From positions 1 to 14,405 of the forward strand of contig CAKOYE010000028.1 of assembly GCA_934130485.1 (NCBI GenBank): a stretch of DNA of 14,405 bases. The letters are read 5' to 3'. The first letter of the stretch is position 1, and each line of letters begins with the position of its first letter. This document shows, piece after piece, positions 1 through 7,245 of the stretch. The position numbers and the translations under genes are program-made. The stretch is from an uncultured Bacilli bacterium. Its GTDB lineage: Bacteria; Bacillota_I; Bacilli_A; RF39; UBA660. The notes below the pieces were generated by a model, which was given only the letters and a program-made list of their open reading frames with translations, made no database searches and was not told the origin of the DNA.

Positions 1-72
1 GAATATGGTATAGATTTAGAAGAAGTTCGTGATTGGAATTTTAAGGAATCTATGAAAAATGTTAAAGATTAA
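1..72 (+). CDS. C-terminal end of an unidentified protein (5' partial)
   Basis: The first 23 codons read in frame 1 end in TAA at 70-72 and give an acidic/charged tail ending ...NFKESMKNVKD. It is followed immediately by a rho-independent terminator whose stem begins on the stop codon, which supports a real gene end. Too little is visible to name a family. The upstream part lies outside the window. Confidence 0.6.
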   Translation, partial: EYGIDLEEVRDWNFKESMKNVKD

Positions 73-96
73 AAAGTTCTATTCGAACTTTTTTTG
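71..96 (+). terminator. Rho-independent terminator after the partial gene
   Basis: A 9-bp stem AAAAAGTTC (71-79) pairs with GAACTTTTT (85-93) around a 5-nt loop, and the right arm runs into a T tract to about 95. It overlaps the stop codon of the preceding gene. Confidence 0.85.
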
Positions 97-101
97 TTTT
101 A

Positions 102-110
102 TGATATACT
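102..110 (+). promoter_or_regulatory. Extended -10 promoter for the RNB gene
   Basis: TGA-TATACT (102-110) is a TGn extended -10. No good -35 lies 17 bp upstream, as that region is the terminator. A start site about 7 nt downstream would fall at the ribosome binding site GGTGAT (117-122), so the leader would be only about ten bases long. See the finding on compact promoters. Confidence 0.55.
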
Positions 111-125
111 AAAATTGGTGATAAT

Positions 126-2033
126 ATGGGTTATGGAGATTTGGATAATTTATTAAAAAATAATTTAGATATTAAGAAATTAAATTTAAGTAAAAGTAAA
201 ATGAGATATGTCATATTAGATTATATTGAATATAAAGTGGATAAATTTAATTATAATTCAACAGTTAGTTATGATTATTTACTTAATATTTTTAATTTTT
301 TTCCTTATTATTTTGAATCAAATTTTGATAATAAAAAAGAATTTTATTTAAAGTTAAAATCAATAAGAAATAAGGTTAAAACTTTATTAATTCAAAAACC
401 TGGTAATATTAGTAAAAGTGCTAATAATTTTAAATTTTTAAAGAACTTAATTGATAATTTAGAAACTTTTACTTTATCACTTCTTTATGATTATGTAGAT
501 AAATATGATGGTAGTAAGTATGAATTTATTAATTTTTTAGTTTTTGATGTCAAAAGAATTAATTTATTTTCCGATGCTTTAAAAAGATTCCCATATATTG
601 TAAATTTTGAAACAAAAGAATGTGAATCATTAATTGATAATGTTATAAAAAAATATATAGATGAATTGAATATCTATACAGAAAATTATGAGTTAAATAC
701 TCCAGATCAAGTTATATATTATGATGAAATTTTAAAGTTATTATTAAATTCTCCTAAACTAAATTTTAATATTGCAAAACAAAATAATTGGATTAATTAT
801 ATTAATAATTTGATAGATAATGTTGATTCATCAAGTTTTAATAGTTTAACAAAGCAAAAATATGTCTTTTTCTTAAATGATTTATGTAATACAATTAAAA
901 AAAATTCAAATTTTGATACTGATTATTTAGAATATAAGTATGATATTAAAAGTAATTTTAATCAAAGTATTATTTTAGAATGTAATAGAATTTTAAATAA
1001 AAAACATAATGAATTAAAAGTGGTTTCTGATGTCATTTTGACGTTTGATGGTATTTCTACAAAAGAGATAGATGATGCTCTATCAATAAAAAAATTAGAT
1101 AATGGTAATTATTTACTTGGTATTCATATAGCAGATCCCCTTTTTTATATAAATAGTAATAGTATTATTTATGATGAAGCAAAAAGGAGGACTACATCTA
1201 TTTATTTGTCTGATTTAACTGTCAGTATGTTTCCAAGTGATTTATCAAGTAATTATGCAAGTTTAGTAGAAAATAAGTTAAGGCCAGCAACGTCGTATTA
1301 TTATGAAATATCTTCTTGTGGTGAAGTTGTTAATTATAACTTTGAAAAAACTTTAATTAATGTATATAAAAATATGACTTATAGTGAATTTAATAATATT
1401 TTGTGTAATGGTTATTCTGATAAAAAAATATTTGAAACAATAAAACTTTTATCAGATGTTTATCCACTGCTTTTAAATCATTACAAAATTGATCCATATT
1501 ATAAAAAGTTAAATCGAACTAACACTAATATTACTGATACTAATATTATAGGTAATACAATGTCTGAAAAAGTTGTTGAAAGTGCGATGGTTTTTAATAA
1601 TCATATGGTTGCTAGATACTTTTCTTTGAAAAAATTACCTTTTATTTATAGAATACATACAATTGATGAAGAAACAATAAAAAAATTAGATGATTTTTCT
1701 AATACAATTAATAGTGATAATAAAACATCAGATTATTTAAAATATGTAGAAATTATTAAGAACATTTATCCGAGTTCAACATATTCTATAAATAATAAGG
1801 GGCATTATGGATTAGGACTTGATTCATATTCACATATAACTAGTCCTTTAAGAAGATTTGCTGATATTGTTGCCTTAGATTGTTTGAATAAAATGTATTT
1901 TAATTCATTTAGTGATAGCGATTTATATAAGTATGAAGAAAATATAAAGAATTCTATTAATAAAATTAATCAAAAACGTTTATCTATCGATATTTTTTCT
2001 AATAATTATGAGAAAAATAAGTATAAAAATTAA
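126..2033 (+). CDS. RNase II/R-family (RNB domain) protein, divergent
   Basis: Probable 3'-5' exoribonuclease of the RNase II superfamily, cytoplasmic, 635 aa. The RNB core is visible from about residue 300 to 600. The metal-binding segment has D308, E314, D316 and D317 (TFDGISTKEIDDALS); it continues with an IHIADP motif near 333-338, a 'RRTTSIYLSD...MFPSDLS' block near 354-374, and SHITSPLRR at 569-577, which matches the family's RNA/nucleotide-binding 'TSPIRR' motif. The second acidic position is Glu rather than the usual Asp, as I recall from some cyanobacterial/organellar-type RNB proteins. Residues 1-295 are Asn/Lys/Tyr-rich with no cold-shock domain I can recognise. Only 58 residues follow the RR motif, so there is no room for an S1 domain. 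Start at ATG 126 has GGTGAT four bases upstream. It is a single gene, with terminator-bearing or promoter-bearing gaps on both sides. Family call is firm; activity is inferred. Confidence 0.8.
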   Translation: MGYGDLDNLLKNNLDIKKLNLSKSKMRYVILDYIEYKVDKFNYNSTVSYDYLLNIFNFFPYYFESNFDNKKEFYLKLKSIRNKVKTLLIQKPGNISKSANNFKFLKNLIDNLETFTLSLLYDYVDKYDGSKYEFINFLVFDVKRINLFSDALKRFPYIVNFETKECESLIDNVIKKYIDELNIYTENYELNTPDQVIYYDEILKLLLNSPKLNFNIAKQNNWINYINNLIDNVDSSSFNSLTKQKYVFFLNDLCNTIKKNSNFDTDYLEYKYDIKSNFNQSIILECNRILNKKHNELKVVSDVILTFDGISTKEIDDALSIKKLDNGNYLLGIHIADPLFYINSNSIIYDEAKRRTTSIYLSDLTVSMFPSDLSSNYASLVENKLRPATSYYYEISSCGEVVNYNFEKTLINVYKNMTYSEFNNILCNGYSDKKIFETIKLLSDVYPLLLNHYKIDPYYKKLNRTNTNITDTNIIGNTMSEKVVESAMVFNNHMVARYFSLKKLPFIYRIHTIDEETIKKLDDFSNTINSDNKTSDYLKYVEIIKNIYPSSTYSINNKGHYGLGLDSYSHITSPLRRFADIVALDCLNKMYFNSFSDSDLYKYEENIKNSINKINQKRLSIDIFSNNYEKNKYKN

Positions 2034-2063
2034 TTTTGTATTAATACTAATTTTAGACATAAT

Positions 2064-2093
2064 TTGACATTTTGAGTATATTTGTGGTACAAT
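2064..2093 (+). promoter_or_regulatory. Strong sigma-A promoter for the glucosaminidase-like gene
   Basis: TTGACA (2064-2069), an 18-bp spacer and TACAAT (2088-2093), preceded by TGG, make an extended -10 promoter. A second -35-like block, TTAGACAT (2053-2060), lies exactly 10 bp upstream of TTTGACAT (2063-2070), giving a helical-phase direct repeat. A 10-bp palindrome GTATTAATAC sits at 2038-2047. Confidence 0.8.
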
Positions 2094-2123
2094 CTATCTT
2101 GTCTTTTTAGAAAAGGTGACTGA

Positions 2124-2765
2124 ATGATAATAAATAAAATTCAAAAAAGAGTTATTGTACTTATATCATTATTAATGATATATTTAATTTTAACGCTTAT
2201 ATATTCGAGATTTACATTGTATAAAAAAGAAATTAATGATTCTATGAAATTAGCAAGTAATAATTCGTTAGAGAAAATTAATAATTCATTATTTGCGACA
2301 TCAAACCAAATTATAGAAGATGTTGTATATCAAAATACAACTGGTAAGGTTGTATATGATGGATTAACTATGCAAGAACTTACGGATAAGTTAAATAGGT
2401 CATTAAATTCGACATTAGCAGGTAAGGGTGAAATTTTTGCAACTCATTCATTAGAACTTGGCCTAGATCCATATTTGATGGTTGCGATAACTTTACAAGA
2501 AACAGGTTGTAAGTGGGATTGTAGTTATTTGGTTAAAGCTTGTAACAATGTAGGTGGACAAAAAGGTAGTCCTGGATGTAATGGTGGATCATATAAAGCT
2601 TATAATACGCTTGATGAGGGTATAATAGGTTATATAGATAATATTTATTATAATTATTATTTGCAAGGTTTAAAAACAGCAGAAGAGATGAATTCTAAGT
2701 ATGCTGAAAGTAAATCTTGGTCATATAATGTAAATTCTTATGTTGAAAAAATTAAAGCTGCTTAA
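2124..2765 (+). CDS. Membrane-anchored glucosaminidase/lysozyme-like wall enzyme
   Basis: Predicted peptidoglycan hydrolase of the glucosaminidase (GH73-like) fold, acting outside the membrane, 213 aa. Residues 9-29 are a hydrophobic helix after a short basic N-terminus, most likely a signal anchor. The domain covers roughly 95-210: 'LGLDPYLMVAITLQETG' carries a Glu (E126) in the position expected for the acid catalyst, followed by NNVGG (141-145) and the aromatic 'AYNTLDEGI..YI.N.Y..YY' segment. Four cysteines (129, 133, 140, 152) cluster around the predicted active site and could form two disulfides. ATG at 2124 follows AAAAGGTGAC and the promoter at 2064-2093. It is monocistronic, ending in its own terminator. 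Lytic transglycosylase-like lysozyme folds share the Glu, so exact bond specificity is uncertain. Confidence 0.7.
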   Translation: MIINKIQKRVIVLISLLMIYLILTLIYSRFTLYKKEINDSMKLASNNSLEKINNSLFATSNQIIEDVVYQNTTGKVVYDGLTMQELTDKLNRSLNSTLAGKGEIFATHSLELGLDPYLMVAITLQETGCKWDCSYLVKACNNVGGQKGSPGCNGGSYKAYNTLDEGIIGYIDNIYYNYYLQGLKTAEEMNSKYAESKSWSYNVNSYVEKIKAA

Positions 2766-2777
2766 TGCAGTTTTTTT
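2754..2777 (+). terminator. Rho-independent terminator overlapping the stop codon
   Basis: AAAGCTGC (2754-2761) pairs with GCAGTTTT (2767-2774), with one G-T wobble, around the loop TTAAT that contains the stop codon. Seven T residues follow at 2771-2777. Confidence 0.85.
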
Positions 2778-2790
2778 GTAAATAAATGTC
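2772..2790 (+). repeat. Copy 1 of a 19-nt post-terminator repeat
   Basis: TTTTTTGTAAATAAATGTC at 2772-2790 is identical to 8226-8244. In both places it begins in the T tract of a terminator and is followed 8-11 nt later by TATAAT (here 2802-2807). Confidence 0.6.
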
Positions 2791-2837
2791 AAATTACCTA
2801 TTATAATTTCGGTTTTTTGGTTCTTTTGTTTTATTAA

Positions 2838-2870
2838 ATACTATTAAATGATGAAAATAAATAGTATAAT
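2838..2870 (+). promoter_or_regulatory. Promoter -10 with overlapping inverted repeat, AI-2E family gene
   Basis: TATAAT at 2865-2870 is a consensus -10, 28 nt ahead of the chosen start. The -35 region is poor. A perfect 8-bp inverted repeat, ATACTATT (2838-2845) and AATAGTAT (2860-2867), has half-sites 22 bp apart (about two helical turns) and its right arm covers the -10, an arrangement suited to a repressor operator. All bases but one per arm are A/T, so chance is possible. Confidence 0.45.
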
Positions 2871-2898
2871 AAATCCAAGATAATATATGGAGGAATAT

Positions 2899-3972
2899 AT
2901 GGAAAAGGAAAAATTAAATTATAAACTTATTGATATAGTATTAACTCTTTTAATTATTTTTCTTGTAATAAATACTTTTGGTTTTTGGTCTGGAGTTTTA
3001 AATAAAATATTTTCAATTATTATTCCACTTATAATTTCATTTGCGATTGCTTATGCTTTATATCCTTTTGTTCAAAAGTTAGTTAAGAAAAATGTTCCTA
3101 AAGGATTAGCAGTATTTATAGTTGTAATTTTAGTAGTTGGTTTTATTGTTTTAATAACTTCTTTATTAATTCCAATTGTAATAGATCAGTTGATTTCATT
3201 ATTTAACTGGTTAATGGAATTTGTATTAAATGTTTCTTCTGATTATAATGTTGATTTAAATAATATACAAGAGTATTTAGGAGATTTTAAAAGTATTTTG
3301 GGTAATTTTGGTGCGTCAATTGGTAACTTTTCGTTAGGTGTTATTATGAAATCAGTAGATATTTTAACACTTGTAATTATTTGTTTTATAGTTGCTATAT
3401 ACTTATTAGCTGATATGGATAAAATAAGAAAGAAAGTAAAAATATTTTTAAAGAGAAAAAATAAAAAAACATTTAAGTATGTTGAAAGACTTGATCATGA
3501 GGTTAGTCAATATTTTGTTGGTCTTGAAAAATTTATAATAATTCAATTTTTTGAATACACTATTATTTTCTTTTTGATAGGTCATCCTTATTATTTATTA
3601 CTTGGTATTTTGAGTGCAGTTACAACTGTCATACCTTATTTTGGTGGTATTTTTACGAATATAATTGCAGCAGTAACAGCTTTCTTTGTATCAAGAAAAT
3701 TATTTATTTTAACACTTATAGTTGCCTTTGTTTGCCCTAATATAGATGGTTATATTATATCTCCACGTGTTTATGGAAAGACAAATAATGTACCAGGGTT
3801 ACTTACTATATTTGCAGTTTTTGCTGGTGGAAAATTAGCAGGTATTTTTGGAATAATAGTTGCTTTACCGGTTACAATAATTTTACTAGCAACTTACCGT
3901 TTTTATGAAGATGATATAGCTCAAAAATTGGATGATATTAAAGGAAAGAAAAATGAGGTAGAAAATGATTAA
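2899..3972 (+). CDS. AI-2E family transporter (PF01594-type membrane protein)
   Basis: Polytopic membrane protein of the AI-2E/PerM family, 357 aa, with about seven or eight hydrophobic segments. Family landmarks are YLLADMDKIRKKV after the N-terminal helices, the 'GHPYYLLLGILSAVTTVIPYFGG' block, and the C-terminal 'GYIISPRVYGKTNNVPGLLTIFAVFAGGKLAGIFGIIVALP' block. Despite the family name, members move varied substrates, including ions; no substrate can be read from sequence. I place the start at ATG 2899, not the in-frame ATG at 2887: GGAGG at 2889-2893 is a perfect ribosome binding site 5 nt before 2899 and overlaps the upstream ATG, which has nothing suitable in front of it. Transcribed alone from the TATAAT at 2865 and ended by the terminator at 3962-3998. 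Confidence 0.85.
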   Translation: MEKEKLNYKLIDIVLTLLIIFLVINTFGFWSGVLNKIFSIIIPLIISFAIAYALYPFVQKLVKKNVPKGLAVFIVVILVVGFIVLITSLLIPIVIDQLISLFNWLMEFVLNVSSDYNVDLNNIQEYLGDFKSILGNFGASIGNFSLGVIMKSVDILTLVIICFIVAIYLLADMDKIRKKVKIFLKRKNKKTFKYVERLDHEVSQYFVGLEKFIIIQFFEYTIIFFLIGHPYYLLLGILSAVTTVIPYFGGIFTNIIAAVTAFFVSRKLFILTLIVAFVCPNIDGYIISPRVYGKTNNVPGLLTIFAVFAGGKLAGIFGIIVALPVTIILLATYRFYEDDIAQKLDDIKGKKNEVEND

Positions 3973-3998
3973 TTTAATTAGTCATTTTTTTTATTTTT
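3962..3998 (+). terminator. Rho-independent terminator after AI-2E gene
   Basis: AAAATGATTAA (3962-3972) pairs with TTAGTCATTTT (3978-3988), with one wobble pair, followed by a long T-rich run. It overlaps the stop codon. The stem is AT-rich, so it is weaker than the others. Confidence 0.7.
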
Positions 3999-4010
3999 TT
4001 AAAATTTTTA

Positions 4011-4039
4011 TTGTTTTAAAATTTCATATATATTATAAT
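4011..4039 (+). promoter_or_regulatory. Sigma-A promoter of the ECF-truA operon
   Basis: TTGTTT (4011-4016), a 17-bp spacer and TATAAT (4034-4039). The expected start near 4046 leaves a leader of about 13 nt and rules out a GTG start at 4050. Confidence 0.75.
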
Positions 4040-4058
4040 AACCTTTAAGGTGATTTTA

Positions 4059-4874
4059 ATGGATAGACTGACTAGTATAATAAATGTGAAAAAATTAAAT
4101 TTTAGTTACGAAAATAAAATAATTTTTTCTAATCTTAATTTAGAAATTGAAAAAGGAGAATTTGTTTCTTTAATAGGTACTAATGGTAGTGGAAAAAGTA
4201 CTTTAGTTAAAATACTAGCCGGATTATTAGATTATCAAGGTAGTATAAAAATAAATGATTGTGAATTAAAATCTGATCTTAATTTGGTTAGAAAAAATAT
4301 GGGTATTATGTTGAATAATATGAATGAGCAATTTATTGCTGAAAAAGTTTTTGACAATATTGCTTTTCCACTTACAAATTTGAATTATAATAAAACTGAA
4401 ATAATCGATTTAGTGTGTGAAATTTCAAATAAAATTGGTATTTATCATTTACTTGATAAATCGATTAATAGTTTAAATAATATGGAAAAAACTTTAGTTA
4501 ATTTAGCTTCTGTGTTAGTTTATAAACCACAAATTTTGATTTTTGATGAAGCGTTTGATTCATTAGATAGAAATGAATTAAATAAAGTAATGACTATTTT
4601 GCAAAGTATTAATATGTCTAGTAAAGTAACCATTATTAACGTAACACAAAATGGTGAGGATATTTTATTTGGTAATAAGATAATATTATTGGATAAGGGT
4701 AACGTAATTAGTCACGATTATAATGATTCATTGTTTAGATCTGAAAAGATTTTTAGTAAATTAGGTCTTGAAATGCCTTTTATGGTTGATTTATCAATAA
4801 AGTTAAAATATTATAATTTGCTTGATAAACTAATATATAATATGGAAGAAATGGTGGATACTTTATGGAAGTAA
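4059..4874 (+). CDS. ecfA1: ECF transporter ATPase, first (EcfA1 position), with degenerate motifs
   Basis: ABC ATPase of the energy-coupling factor module that powers uptake of vitamins or metal ions through separate S components; cytoplasmic, working as a heterodimer with the next gene product, 271 aa. Walker A is GTNGSGKST (40-48); Walker B is ILIFDE (D163, E164); the D-loop SLD is present; Y17 fits the A-loop. Three other motifs are off-consensus: Q-loop Gln is Asn (N86), LSGGQ reads LNNME (139-143), and the switch His is Gln (Q197). ATG 4059 is preferred over the in-frame GTG 4050, which lies inside the ribosome binding site AAGGTGAT (4047-4054). It overlaps ecfA2 by 10 nt. The symbol rests on gene order, because the motif loss makes sequence-based A1/A2 assignment less certain. 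Confidence 0.85.
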   Translation: MDRLTSIINVKKLNFSYENKIIFSNLNLEIEKGEFVSLIGTNGSGKSTLVKILAGLLDYQGSIKINDCELKSDLNLVRKNMGIMLNNMNEQFIAEKVFDNIAFPLTNLNYNKTEIIDLVCEISNKIGIYHLLDKSINSLNNMEKTLVNLASVLVYKPQILIFDEAFDSLDRNELNKVMTILQSINMSSKVTIINVTQNGEDILFGNKIILLDKGNVISHDYNDSLFRSEKIFSKLGLEMPFMVDLSIKLKYYNLLDKLIYNMEEMVDTLWK

Positions 4875-5701
4875 AATTTGATAATGTAAATTTTTATTAT
4901 GATAAAAAATCCAAGTTAAAAGTTTTGGATTCAATAAAACTTGGTATAAAAAGTAATACTATAGTTGGTATAACTGGCAAAAGTGGTAGTGGAAAAACAA
5001 CTCTTGTAGAGGTTATGTGTGGCATTATTACTCCAACAAGTGGTAAAGTTACAATAGGTGATATTGTAATAAATAAGAAACATTTATATGATGATAATTC
5101 TTTAAAAAATAAAATTGGCTATGTAACACAGAATAGTGAAGATCAAATTTTCAATTCAACAGTTAAGGAAGAATTAACTTATTCCTTTAAGTTTTTAGGC
5201 AAAACCATTAGTGATGATAAAATAATAGAAGTTTTAGATTTAGTTGGTTTAAGTTCTAATTATCTACTTTTAAATCCATTAACTTTAAGTACTGGTGAGA
5301 TGAGAAAACTTACAATTGCGTCAACAATTTTATTGGATAATGATATTATTGTTTTAGATGAACCAACAAAAGGTTTGGATCATAAAAGTGTTAGAAATAT
5401 TGAAAGATTGATTAAAAATTTAAAAAATAATTTTAATAAAACTGTTATTGTAATTAGTCGTGATGTTGAATTTATTAATAGAGTATCTGATCAAGTTGTT
5501 ATTATGAATGAGGGAAAAATTCTGATTTCTGGAAATAAGTATGATGTATTTAAAAATATTGATTTATTAGAAAGATACGATTTACCAATACCTAATACTA
5601 TTAAATTTTCGACAATTGTTTTAAATAAGAAAAATATAAAAATTGGATATAGAGATGAGATCAACGATTTACTTAAGGATATATATAGATATGTTAGATA
5701 A
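4865..5701 (+). CDS. ecfA2: ECF transporter ATPase, second (EcfA2 position)
   Basis: Second ABC ATPase of the ECF module, 278 aa, expected to pair with the upstream ATPase and couple to EcfT. Walker A is GKSGSGKTT (38-46), the Q-loop Gln is intact (Q89 in GYVTQNSEDQIF, with the DQ pair characteristic of ECF/Cbi ATPases), the signature is LSTGE (141-145) rather than LSGGQ, and Walker B is IIVLDE (D165, E166). The switch-His position reads ISRD, with Arg at 199 (codon CGT). The C-terminal 50 residues include the 'DLPIP' segment usual for EcfA2. ATG 4865 lies in the tail of ecfA1 with GGTGG 7 nt upstream, indicating translational coupling. It overlaps ecfT by 11 nt. Family assignment is firm. 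Confidence 0.88.
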   Translation: MEVKFDNVNFYYDKKSKLKVLDSIKLGIKSNTIVGITGKSGSGKTTLVEVMCGIITPTSGKVTIGDIVINKKHLYDDNSLKNKIGYVTQNSEDQIFNSTVKEELTYSFKFLGKTISDDKIIEVLDLVGLSSNYLLLNPLTLSTGEMRKLTIASTILLDNDIIVLDEPTKGLDHKSVRNIERLIKNLKNNFNKTVIVISRDVEFINRVSDQVVIMNEGKILISGNKYDVFKNIDLLERYDLPIPNTIKFSTIVLNKKNIKIGYRDEINDLLKDIYRYVR

Positions 5702-6443
5702 TATTTCTATAAATAATTTTTGTGATGTTTCATCTAGTTTAAGAAAAATGAACCCTATATCTAAAATTTTATGTGTTTTGATTTTTTTAATTCTTACTTT
5801 TGTTGATAATAGTATTCAGTTTAACTTTATACTTGCGATTATTTTAATTGTTGCGATGTTACTAAGTAATGTTTCATTTAAAATATATTTTAAAATATTA
5901 CTTAGTTTATCATCATTTATATTTTTTATATTTTTAATAAATTTTTTATGTCATACTAGTATTAATACATCAATAATATTGTCTTTACGCTTAATTTTTA
6001 TTGTTCTTTATTCATCAATTCTTACTTTAACTACAACTAAAGAAGAGCTTATTTATGGTTTAGAACATATATTATCACCTCTTAAATTTTTTAAAGTTCC
6101 AGTTAATTCTTTAGCATTAATATTAACACTTGCGATTTCATTTATTCCAGTTGTTTTTGAGACTTTAAAAAAGATTATTAAGTGTTATGAAACTAGAGGA
6201 ATTAGTTTTAAAAATTTGAGTTTTTCTTTGAAAATATCATATATAAAAAGTATTATAATTCCCGTTTTTATAAAAACATTTAAGTGTGCAGATAATTTAT
6301 CTGATACAATGTATTTAAAACTTTATAATTCAAATTCTATTAGAACTGATTTTTATAACTATGGCTATAGTAAAATGGATGCGTATATGTTGAGTTTGCA
6401 TTTTATGTTGATAATTATTTTAATAATGAAAGGAATATATTAA
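5691..6443 (+). CDS. ecfT: ECF transporter T component (EcfT)
   Basis: Integral membrane scaffold of the ECF transporter linking the ATPase pair to a substrate-binding S protein, 250 aa from ATG 5691. About five hydrophobic segments are visible, then the cytoplasmic coupling helices. The first coupling motif, usually A-R-G, reads TRG in 'CYETRGISF'; the second, usually 'EARGY...RT', reads 'YLKLYNSNSIRT', keeping only the distal RT. The longer reading frame from TTG 5643 is rejected: ATG 5691 has AAGGAT 10 nt upstream and gives the normal N-terminus ending in 'RKMNPISKIL'. The stop TAA shares its last base with the truA start. No S component gene is nearby, so this is presumably a group II module serving several dispersed S proteins (known for the family, inferred here). 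Confidence 0.85.
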   Translation: MLDNISINNFCDVSSSLRKMNPISKILCVLIFLILTFVDNSIQFNFILAIILIVAMLLSNVSFKIYFKILLSLSSFIFFIFLINFLCHTSINTSIILSLRLIFIVLYSSILTLTTTKEELIYGLEHILSPLKFFKVPVNSLALILTLAISFIPVVFETLKKIIKCYETRGISFKNLSFSLKISYIKSIIIPVFIKTFKCADNLSDTMYLKLYNSNSIRTDFYNYGYSKMDAYMLSLHFMLIIILIMKGIY

Positions 6444-7174
6444 TGCGTTATTTAATAAGATTTTCTTATGATGGAAGTAATTTTTATGGATATCAAAAAC
6501 AGCCAAATAAAAGAACTATTCAGGGAGAACTTGAAAATGTTTTATCTAGAATTTCAAAAGAAAAAATTAGTATAAGTGCTAGTGGAAGAACTGATTCTTT
6601 TGTTCACGCAATAAATCAATATGCTCATTTTGATATGAATTTAGACATTCCAACTGATAGTTTAAAAAAAGCAATAAATAGTTTAATTACTGGTGATATA
6701 TATGTAAAAGAGGTTAAGAAAGTTGATAGCAATTTTCATGCTCGTTTTTCTGTTATAAAAAAAGAATATGTATATAAAATTAATTTAGGAGAATATAATC
6801 CTTTTGATAGAAATTATATTTATCAGTACAATAATCCTTTAGATATTCAAAAAATGCGTCTTGCTTTAAATTATTTTAAGGGTATTCATAACTTTAAATC
6901 ATTTGTTAAAACGACTGATGAAATTACTGATTTTGTAAGAGAAATATATGATATAAATATAACTGTAGATAATGATATTTTATGTATAAATTTTGTTGGC
7001 AATGGTTTTTTAAGATATATGGTTAGAAATATGGTTGGAACAATTATTAGTGTTGGTGAAGGAAAAACTGATGTTTTAGAAATTCCTAAAATTTTTGAAT
7101 ATGAAGATAGAAGAAAGGCAAAAAAAACCGCGCCTGCTTGTGGATTATATTTGAAAAATGTATATTATGAATAA
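6443..7174 (+). CDS. truA: tRNA pseudouridine(38-40) synthase TruA
   Basis: Converts uridines 38-40 of the tRNA anticodon arm to pseudouridine; 243 aa, the usual length. The N-terminus RFSYDGSNFYGYQKQPNKRT is typical; the catalytic Asp is D51 in GRTDSFVHA (48-56); the C-terminal 'FLRYMVRNMVGTI' block matches the family's 'FLyhMVRniVG'. Start ATG 6443 overlaps the ecfT stop (TAATG), with AAAGGA about 9 nt upstream. Its position as the last gene of ecfA1-ecfA2-ecfT-truA is the conserved Bacillota arrangement. Only a weak AT-stem terminator follows, so read-through into rplM-rpsI is possible. Confidence 0.95.
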   Translation: MRYLIRFSYDGSNFYGYQKQPNKRTIQGELENVLSRISKEKISISASGRTDSFVHAINQYAHFDMNLDIPTDSLKKAINSLITGDIYVKEVKKVDSNFHARFSVIKKEYVYKINLGEYNPFDRNYIYQYNNPLDIQKMRLALNYFKGIHNFKSFVKTTDEITDFVREIYDINITVDNDILCINFVGNGFLRYMVRNMVGTIISVGEGKTDVLEIPKIFEYEDRRKAKKTAPACGLYLKNVYYE

Positions 7175-7190
7175 AAATTTGTGAAAAATT

Positions 7191-7209
7191 ATAAAAAATA
7201 AGCTTTTTT
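7191..7209 (+). terminator. Possible weak terminator after truA
   Basis: ATAAAAAA (7191-7198) can pair with TTTTTTAT (7204-7211) around TAAGC. The stem contains no GC pair and its right arm touches the next promoter's -35, so termination here is doubtful. Confidence 0.3.
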
Positions 7210-7210
7210 A

Positions 7211-7239
7211 TTGACTTTTTATATGTTTTTTAGTAATAT
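7211..7239 (+). promoter_or_regulatory. Sigma-A promoter of rplM-rpsI
   Basis: TTGACT (7211-7216), a 17-bp spacer and TAATAT (7234-7239). The expected transcription start near 7246 matches the 5' end of the probable L13 leader. Confidence 0.8.
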
Positions 7240-7245
7240 TTTAGT

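Noticed and set aside
2887..2898. Upstream ATG as start of the AI-2E gene
   Set aside because: Its own bases form part of the GGAGG that serves ATG 2899, and nothing resembling a ribosome binding site precedes it.
5643..5690. N-terminal extension of EcfT from TTG
   Set aside because: It would overlap ecfA2 by 59 nt and add a non-family segment; ATG 5691 has a ribosome binding site and the usual N-terminus.
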